The notes beneath the pieces are model-generated. The model was not told the origin of the DNA and made no database searches. It saw only the letters and a list, made by a program, of their open reading frames with translations. Made by a program: the position numbers and the translations under genes. Source: a bacterium YEK0313 (GTDB lineage: Bacteria > Pseudomonadota > Alphaproteobacteria > Rhizobiales > Phreatobacteraceae). From it: a stretch of DNA of 64,000 bases. The stretch spans positions 3,125,352-3,189,351 of the forward strand of contig CCMO02000001.1 in assembly GCA_000751295.2 (NCBI GenBank), written 5' to 3'. How positions within the stretch are numbered: the stretch's first letter is position 1; every line of letters begins with the position of its first letter. Shown one piece after another: positions 58,368 to 64,000 of this stretch.

Positions 58368-60377
58368 TCAGTCCCCGAAACGCACGCGCAGGCCCGCATA
58401 GACGGCCGCGCCGGCGGCATTGTAGCCGAAGACCTCCTGATAGCGCTGGGCGAAGACGTTCTCGCCGCGGACATAGGCGGTCGCGTTGCGCGTGACGTCA
58501 TAGGAGAGCTGGGCACCGACCAGCGTATAGGATCTGAGATAGACGTCGCTCGGGCCGAGCGGGCCGAAGAACCGGTCGCGCATGCTGCCGTTATGGGCGA
58601 CCGTCACCGAGAGCTTGCCGCGGTCCTCGGCGAAGGAGGCGACCGCCGAGAGGCTCGCGGCATGTTTCGGCCGGCGCAACGCCTCCTTGAACACATAGCA
58701 GCCGAGCAGCGGTTCGGCCGAACGCGTATCGGTATAGGTGTAGGACCCGGTGATCCTGAGCCAGTCGAGCGGCCGCGCCGAGAGGCTGGCCTCGATGCCC
58801 TGACGCGCCGTGGCGAAGGGCAGATTGGCGACGGAAATGCCCGAGCCGACGATTTCGTTTTCGAGATTGGCGCGGAAATAGGTGAGGTCGGTCGTCAGCC
58901 GGCCGCCGAACCAGCGCTGCTCGACGCCGACGTCCCAGCCGATCGACTGCTCGGGCTTGAGCAGCGGATTGCCGACGAAGGTGTTGGTGAAGCCGTACTG
59001 CTCGACGAAGGTCGGGTTGGTCACGCCCTTGCCGACGGAGGCGTGAAGCCGCGTGCCGGTGCCGAAGCTCTGGGCCGCGGTGAAGCGCCAGGTCGTGGCG
59101 TTGCGGAACGACGAGTTCCAGTCCTGGCGCAGTGCCGCCGACAGGGCAAGGCCGGTATCGAGGCTCCCGAGATATTCGCCATAGAGCCCCTTGCGCTCGC
59201 GGCTCTGGCCGGCGCCGGCGAACCCGTCGTTGACGAAGGGGCCGAAAAAGCCGTCGCTCTCGTAATGGTAGCGGAAGCGTTCGCGCGTGATGTCGGCGCC
59301 GGCCACCAGGGTGTGGCGCGCGCCGAGCAGCCGCGGCGTCTCGAAGGTGAAGGCGGAGCGGTAGTCGGCTCGGTTGCGTTCGGTCTGCGACCAGAAGGCC
59401 TGCCGCTCGCGGAAACCGAAGGCGCTGACATAGCTGTCGGCGGCGTTGGTGCCCTGGCGCGACGTATCGGCCGACAACTTCTGCACCCAGCGGCCGTCGA
59501 GCAGCGTGACCGTGCCGACGACACGCCCCTGGAAGTCGGTCGCCGTGCCGCGGCCGGCACCGTCGGCAAGGAATCCGTAGCGCGGATCGGAGCCGAAGTC
59601 CGGCCCCAGGGCCGCATTGGCAGGATTGTAGAACGCCGTTCGGCTGACCATGCGCAGCGTGCCCTCGACATTGAACCAGTCGGCGAGGTCCGCGCCCACC
59701 TTGGCGTTGAGCGAGCCCATCTCCGAACCGTTCGGCCGCGTCGTGCCGGGCGCGGCGACATGGCCGCCGGCCCTCAGGCCGGCGAGCGACAGGGCGCCGT
59801 AGAACGGCCCCTGGGCGCCGCGCACCGACACCGAGCCCTGCAGCGTGCCGAAGGAGCCGCCCTCGACCCGCGCGCTCAGCTCGGGCCGCGCGAGACCCCG
59901 GCCGGACCTGGTGGTGATCAGCACGACGCCCGACTGGGCGTTGGGCCCCCAGATGCCGGATTGCGGCCCGCGCACCACCTCGATGCGCTCGATCGCGTCG
60001 ACCGGCAGGTTGGCAAGGTCGGCATCGCCATTGTTGACGTCGTTGATCGGCACGCCGTCGACCACGACGAGCGAGTGATTGGCTTCCGCGCCGCGGATGC
60101 GCAGCTGGGTGATGCCGCCGCGGCCGCCGGCCTGGCTCACGGCGAGGCCGGGCACCTGGCGCAGCACGTCGGGCAGCGTCTGCGCGCCCTGGTCGCGGAT
60201 CGTCTGGGCGGTGACGACCGTGACGGCGGAGCCGACACGCGGCGCTTCCACCGGCACGGTGCTGGCGCCATGCACAAGAATTTCGGGCAGCGTCGCGACG
60301 GGCTCCGCGGCCTGCCCGAAGGCCGGGCCAGCCAGGAGCGGGACGAGACTGAAACTGACGATAAGGCGCTGCGCCAT
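58368..60377 (-). CDS. btuB: TonB-dependent cobalamin receptor, 669 aa
   Basis: Outer-membrane receptor. A signal peptide (MAQRLIVSFSLVPLLAGPAF, cleavage near GQA) is followed by the plug domain: GSAVTVVTAQTIRDQGAQTLPDVLRQVPGLAVSQ, LRIRGAEANHSLVVVDGVPINDVNNGD, IERIEVVRGPQSGIWGPNAQSGVVLITTR. A beta-barrel ends in a typical aromatic-rich terminus (YAGLRVRFGD). The upstream cobalamin riboswitch makes a B12 or cobamide substrate strongly likely. Start ATG 60377. Confidence 0.95.
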   Translation of the reverse strand: MAQRLIVSFSLVPLLAGPAFGQAAEPVATLPEILVHGASTVPVEAPRVGSAVTVVTAQTIRDQGAQTLPDVLRQVPGLAVSQAGGRGGITQLRIRGAEANHSLVVVDGVPINDVNNGDADLANLPVDAIERIEVVRGPQSGIWGPNAQSGVVLITTRSGRGLARPELSARVEGGSFGTLQGSVSVRGAQGPFYGALSLAGLRAGGHVAAPGTTRPNGSEMGSLNAKVGADLADWFNVEGTLRMVSRTAFYNPANAALGPDFGSDPRYGFLADGAGRGTATDFQGRVVGTVTLLDGRWVQKLSADTSRQGTNAADSYVSAFGFRERQAFWSQTERNRADYRSAFTFETPRLLGARHTLVAGADITRERFRYHYESDGFFGPFVNDGFAGAGQSRERKGLYGEYLGSLDTGLALSAALRQDWNSSFRNATTWRFTAAQSFGTGTRLHASVGKGVTNPTFVEQYGFTNTFVGNPLLKPEQSIGWDVGVEQRWFGGRLTTDLTYFRANLENEIVGSGISVANLPFATARQGIEASLSARPLDWLRITGSYTYTDTRSAEPLLGCYVFKEALRRPKHAASLSAVASFAEDRGKLSVTVAHNGSMRDRFFGPLGPSDVYLRSYTLVGAQLSYDVTRNATAYVRGENVFAQRYQEVFGYNAAGAAVYAGLRVRFGD

Positions 60378-60507
60378 GGCGGATCTCCGCTCGGGGACAC
60401 GGGGATCGCGACGGCGTTCCGGCCTGCCGGCCGGCTGCCGCCGCGACATCGGGTGTCACCGAAAAGCGGGTCTCCGCTCTCCGTGCGCGCCATCCCGCAC
60501 GCCGGAC

Positions 60508-60712
60508 AGTGACGACGCGCCGGCCGGTCTCCTGGCTTGCGGGTCATGGCCGGCGCTCCGCCTTCCCGGACGTCCCAACGGACGCCAGTGGCTTCAAAGG
60601 AACCGGCTCGCCGCTCACAGTTGCGGGGGCAGCTGCGGATTGATGTCGTCGCGCCGGCGATGGCCGGTGGAGGTCCGGTCGCCGGCGTGTTCGGCACGCA
60701 CCGCATTCCCGT
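60508..60712 (-). promoter_or_regulatory. Cobalamin (AdoCbl) riboswitch
   Basis: On the minus strand the leader has the B12 box AAGCCAGGAGACCGGCC (about 60523-60539), the CTGCCCCCGCAACTGTGA core (about 60616-60633), the GAAGCCACTGG segment (about 60586-60596) and a 5' stem with GGTGCGTGCC (about 60696-60705). These are the hallmark elements of the family, in the right order. It controls btuB, which begins about 130 bp downstream. Confidence 0.95.
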
Positions 60713-60732
60713 GGTCATTGCTAGCAATGACC
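60713..60732. promoter_or_regulatory. Perfect 20-bp palindrome upstream of the riboswitch
   Basis: GGTCATTGCT followed by its exact complement AGCAATGACC, with no spacer. It abuts the 5' side of the riboswitch, so it is either an operator of the btuB promoter or a transcript 5' hairpin. A TTGACA-like box lies further upstream (60774-60779, minus strand). Confidence 0.5.
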
Positions 60733-60816
60733 GCCGTCGCGATGTCACGCAAAAGGCTGCATCGTCATGATGTTGTCAACTGGCCGAAGGTCGGCTGCCT
60801 AAAGCCGGCAGCCAGG

Positions 60817-61827
60817 TCAGGGCCACTGCGTCCATTGGACGGGTACGAACTCGTAGCCGTTGCCCTCCTTGGCGATGAAGCCGGTCGCGGGAAACGGCGC
60901 GTGGTAGAAGGCGAGCTGCGTACGCTCCGACGCGGCCATGTCCAGCACCCGCCGGCGCGTCTGCCGGGCCATGTCGGGATCCTGATCGAAGATGACGGCC
61001 CAATCCGGATTGCGAACGAAGAGCGCAGGATGATTGGTGATGTCGGCGACGAACATCAGACGGGCATTGCCTGAGGCAATGCCGAAGATCGTATGGCCAG
61101 GCGTGTGGCCGTGGGCGGCGAAGGAGGTGATGCCGGGGGCAACCTCCGCGCCGGGCGCGAAACGCTTGACCTGGGCGGCGATCGGCTGGAACACGCGCCG
61201 GGCGTTCTGGAAGCCGCCGCGGGCGGCGTCGGGGGCCTGGTTCATGCGCTCGTCCGACATCCAGAAGTCCCATTCGGGTGTCGGCACGCTGATTTCGGCT
61301 TTCGTGAAGGCGCTGGTGCCGTCCTTGAAGCGCAGGCCGTTGATATGATCGCCATGGAAGTGGCTGATGATGATCTGGTCGACCATTTCGGGCGTGAAGC
61401 CCGCGGCGCGGAAATTCTGCATCCAGGTGCCCGAGGTCGGCGCGCCCGTATTGCCGTTGCCGGTATCGATCAGGACGACCTTGCCGCCGGTCTGCACGAC
61501 GAGCGCGGTGAAACTGTTCTGGAACGCCGTCGTCGGCAGGAAGGCCTTCTTCATGGCCTCCTGGACATCGCCGAGCGGCGCGTTGCGGACGAAACCCTCG
61601 AGCGGTCTCAGGGCGAAGCCGTCATGGACCGCCGTGACCGTGATGTCGCCGACCTTGGTGCGATAGAAGCCGGGCCCTTGCAGCGGCATCTGGACCGGCG
61701 TCACCGCAAGCGCCGGCCTGGCCGCGGCGACGAGGGCGGGAGCCGCGAGGGTTGCGGCGCCTGCGGCCATGAGGCGGCGGCGGTCGATCGAGGCCCGATG
61801 GGTCGGGTTCGCAGTGTCCTGGGTCAT
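60817..61827 (-). CDS. Tat-exported metallo-beta-lactamase-fold hydrolase, 336 aa
   Basis: The N terminus has a twin-arginine-type signal (SIDRRRLMAAGAATLAAPAL, cleavage near ALA). The MBL fold follows with ligands in IIISHFHGDHINGL, AHGHTPGHTIFGI and MFVADITNHPAL. VLIDTGNGNTGAPTSGTWMQNFRAAGFTPEMVD matches the exported MBL-fold hydrolases common in proteobacteria, whose substrates are mostly lactones or unknown. It may bind Zn. Start ATG 61827. Confidence 0.9.
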   Translation of the reverse strand: MTQDTANPTHRASIDRRRLMAAGAATLAAPALVAAARPALAVTPVQMPLQGPGFYRTKVGDITVTAVHDGFALRPLEGFVRNAPLGDVQEAMKKAFLPTTAFQNSFTALVVQTGGKVVLIDTGNGNTGAPTSGTWMQNFRAAGFTPEMVDQIIISHFHGDHINGLRFKDGTSAFTKAEISVPTPEWDFWMSDERMNQAPDAARGGFQNARRVFQPIAAQVKRFAPGAEVAPGITSFAAHGHTPGHTIFGIASGNARLMFVADITNHPALFVRNPDWAVIFDQDPDMARQTRRRVLDMAASERTQLAFYHAPFPATGFIAKEGNGYEFVPVQWTQWP

Positions 61828-61941
61828 CCCGGCATCTCCCTCGCATGGCCCGGCGGGCGTTGGCGTCGCGCCAATCTGCGCGAAACCGTAACGGAAGTCG
61901 CGGGGGCGCAGGAGCCCATCACGGGCTCGTGATGACGCGCG

Positions 61942-64000
61942 TCAGCGCCGCCGTCCCTGGAAGGGGCGTCCGCCACCGCCGCCGCCGTGGAAAGCGGGCC
62001 GGGATGGCATCGGGCGGGCGATCACCGGACGCTGCATCACCGGGCGCTGCATGATGGGGCGTTGCATGACCGGGCGCTGCATGGCGGGCCGTCCCATGGC
62101 GGGCCGGCCTTGCTGCGGGCGGACATAGGATGGGGGCCGCGGTGGCCCTGGGCGGTGCAGCAGCGGACGCTCGAGACGGCCTGGCCGCTGCCCGACGGGC
62201 CGCTCGATGCCCGGCCGCCCGGGCTTGGGTGGGCGCGTGCCGGGCAGGCGATCGGCTTGGTTCGGCCGCACCTCGCCGGGCCGGCCGGCATGGCCGACGA
62301 TCGGTCCGCTCGGCCGCGTCGGCAGGGCCGGGCCGGTCGTGCCGGGCCGCGGCAATTGCTGGCCGCCGGGAGCGCCAGGAAGGGGGCGCTGGCCGCCGCC
62401 AATGCCGGCCTGGGCCGGGGCGGATCCCGGCAGACCGGGGCGGATGACCGGCCGCGGGCCGCTGGAGGGTCGCAGGACCACGGGCGCCACCGGCTGGCGC
62501 AAGGTCCGCGGCAGGACGAACCGGCGCGTCACGATGGCGGCGGCGGCCGCCGCGACCGGCAGTGTGCCCCAGACATAGGCGGGCGGCGGCGGCAGCGCCC
62601 AGATCTGTGCCGGCGGCGGGCCGAGCACGACCGGCGCCTCCAGCATCTGCCGGTCGTAAAAGGCGGCGGGAGCCGGCGCCCAGAAATCCGGGTCGTCGAC
62701 GATCTCGATCACCGGCAAGGGCTCCGGTATGTCCTGATAGACGATCTCGATGAAGCCCTGGGCCGGTGTGACCGGCGCCTGGGCCCGGGCGAGCCGCAGG
62801 CGGGCCTCCTCGGTATGCGGGCCACGCGGATAGCGGCGCAGATAGGTCCAATAGGCCGGCGGCGAACCGGCGCGCACGGTCTGGTTCCAGACGAGTGTCT
62901 CGCGCCGCGCCGCGAGAAGCCGCTGCACCCGCCGGGTGAAGATGCTGTCGGGATAGCTCCGGAGGAATGACTGATAGCCGGCTATGCTGTCCCGTTCGAT
63001 GGCCAGCGCATAGGCTTCCTCGACCGGCAGGCCTTCCGTACGCCGCTCCGCGCGTGGCGGCGGCGGGCTCGCATCCGCGGCGGGCTCGACGGGCAGCGCC
63101 AGGGCGCGCACCGGCGGGGCGAGGCGCGACGTCTCCCAGGGCGTGTCGCGCCCGTTCGACTGCTGGTGCACGCGCAGCCTGACCCGCACCATGGCTTCGT
63201 CGAGCGGCAGGCCGGGCGCGCGCAACTGTTCGGACAGCGCCAGCGCGAAGCGTCCATAGGCGCCGTCGAACGGCGCGGCCACCTCGCCGGGCGCCACGGC
63301 CGAGGCAACCAGCAGGCCGGAGCCGGCATCGATGACGCCGATGCCGGCGCGCACCGGCTGGCCGATCGCGATCCAGGGATGCTGGGCCGAGACGTCGAGC
63401 AGCAGCACGCGAACCTTGCCCGGCACCGAGCCGAGCGCGCGCGACAGGTCGGCGAGCCGGAGGCCGGCGATCGGCACGTCCGATTCGCGGTCAATGACCG
63501 CGTCGGACGGCAGGAGATAGCTGTCGCTGTCGTGCTGCAGGCCGAGACCGGCAATATAGACGAGCACCACGGCATCGGGGCCGGCCTGGCGGGCGAGCGC
63601 GATGAAATTGGCGATGGCGGCGCGCATCTCGGCCTGCGGCAGGTCGGCGCCTTCGGTGGTGGAGAAGCCGAGGTCGCGCAGCGTCTGGGCGACGAGCCCG
63701 GCATTGTTCAGCGCATTCGGCAGGGGGCGGGTCTGATAGCTGCCGACGCCGAGCACCAGGGCGAGGCGCGCTTCCTGCTGCTGCTCCGCGGCGGGCGGCG
63801 TGGCGGGCGGCGTGGCGGGCGCGGGGGTGGCGCGGGCGGCCTCCTGCGCCGCGTCCGGCGGCCGGTTGACCGCGGCGAGCGTATCGCGGCGCTGCCGGTC
63901 CTGCTCGTCGCGCGTGCGGCGAGCCCGTTCGTCGATGAGCCGTGCCGTCGCCTCGGCGGCCGCGTCGCGCTCGCGGCGCAGGCGCTCCTCGAGCTCGCGA
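61942..64000 (-). CDS. Caspase-fold (peptidase C14-like) protein lacking catalytic residues, 5' end outside window
   Basis: The frame is open to the window edge, so more than 685 residues are encoded. The visible N-terminal part is charged coiled-coil sequence (EERLRRERDAAAEATARLIDE). Next a caspase p20-like domain: ALVLGVGSYQTRPLPNALNNAGLVAQTLRDLGF, VYIAGLGLQHDSDSYLLPSDA, VRVLLLDVSAQHPW. The canonical catalytic His (SGHG) is Leu (AGLG), and the catalytic Cys (DACR) is Ser (DVSA). A helical region and a long Pro/Arg-rich tail follow. It is probably an inactive pseudo-caspase. Confidence 0.85.
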   Translation of the reverse strand, partial: RELEERLRRERDAAAEATARLIDERARRTRDEQDRQRRDTLAAVNRPPDAAQEAARATPAPATPPATPPAAEQQQEARLALVLGVGSYQTRPLPNALNNAGLVAQTLRDLGFSTTEGADLPQAEMRAAIANFIALARQAGPDAVVLVYIAGLGLQHDSDSYLLPSDAVIDRESDVPIAGLRLADLSRALGSVPGKVRVLLLDVSAQHPWIAIGQPVRAGIGVIDAGSGLLVASAVAPGEVAAPFDGAYGRFALALSEQLRAPGLPLDEAMVRVRLRVHQQSNGRDTPWETSRLAPPVRALALPVEPAADASPPPPRAERRTEGLPVEEAYALAIERDSIAGYQSFLRSYPDSIFTRRVQRLLAARRETLVWNQTVRAGSPPAYWTYLRRYPRGPHTEEARLRLARAQAPVTPAQGFIEIVYQDIPEPLPVIEIVDDPDFWAPAPAAFYDRQMLEAPVVLGPPPAQIWALPPPPAYVWGTLPVAAAAAAIVTRRFVLPRTLRQPVAPVVLRPSSGPRPVIRPGLPGSAPAQAGIGGGQRPLPGAPGGQQLPRPGTTGPALPTRPSGPIVGHAGRPGEVRPNQADRLPGTRPPKPGRPGIERPVGQRPGRLERPLLHRPGPPRPPSYVRPQQGRPAMGRPAMQRPVMQRPIMQRPVMQRPVIARPMPSRPAFHGGGGGGRPFQGRRR
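62031..62105 (-). repeat. 15-bp tandem repeats in the caspase-like gene tail
   Basis: Five units of 15 bp (GCTGCATCACCGGGC-like) lie at 62031-62105. On the coding strand they give the repeating M-Q-R-P-V/I pattern of the Arg/Pro-rich C terminus. Copies have diverged by single bases. Confidence 0.7.

Overview
The window is one continuous stretch of a GC-rich (roughly two-thirds G+C) alphaproteobacterial chromosome. Gene content and order point to Hyphomicrobiales (Rhizobiales): dapA-smpB, rpoZ, a single bifunctional Rsh, then pyrE and acpS; a NADP-malic enzyme fused to a phosphotransacetylase-like domain; a DUF2336 protein; a CSS/EAL phosphodiesterase; and many small secreted Gly/Tyr/Pro-rich proteins. 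I cannot name the genus. There is no rRNA, convincing tRNA, prophage, transposase or CRISPR array. Coding density is high and both strands are used in short blocks.

Layout. 0-7 kb: the end of a WYL regulator, an ABC-F ATPase, small secreted proteins, an aquaporin, ndk and a molybdopterin oxidoreductase. 7-14 kb: two tandem AraC-type paralogues, the purM-purN pair and a divergent maeB. 14-21 kb: an EAL phosphodiesterase, a decayed AhpD-like gene beside its probable MarR regulator, a large soluble lytic transglycosylase, and a split chromate transporter divergent from a LysR regulator. 21-31 kb: housekeeping core (dapA-smpB, a Tat-type superoxide dismutase, type-5 uracil-DNA glycosylase with a NYN protein, rpoZ, rsh, pyrE, a small membrane protein, acpS). 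31-44 kb: AEC permease, cfa-acyP, an SPFH protein, nadE, lipB, an orphan FliN-like protein, ruvX, a UPF0173 hydrolase, a broken MazEF-type module, folE, a NifU-like scaffold, an FAD oxidoreductase and yidD. 44-52 kb: thrS, a secreted triple-repeat protein, nitroreductase and flavin-reductase genes, a MaoC/CoA-ester-lyase pair, a small transglycosylase whose tail is out of frame, and DUF2336. 52-64 kb: a glycerophosphodiesterase, an unrecognised 451-aa protein, a coupled response regulator-Hpt pair, nadK, an SDR, btuB under a cobalamin riboswitch, a Tat-type metallo-hydrolase, and a caspase-fold protein that has lost both catalytic residues and runs off the window.

The most unusual signals are these. 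(1) Two copies of a palindromic intergenic element, each with about 40-bp inverted arms exactly 85 bp apart, at 28.96-29.14 and 46.11-46.28 kb. (2) A toxin-antitoxin locus whose antitoxin and operator look intact while the toxin has a frameshift and no start codon at the expected site. (3) The pseudo-caspase. (4) A tandem AraC duplication that also copied a promoter-region motif. (5) Several perfect palindromes that look like operators or RNA hairpins (34204-34232, 60713-60732, 39002-39013, and a shared TGAACGCYYGTTCAT motif at two promoters). I see no clearly novel multi-gene system. The transglycosylase reading-frame break and the unknown 451-aa protein are the best leads for new coding content.
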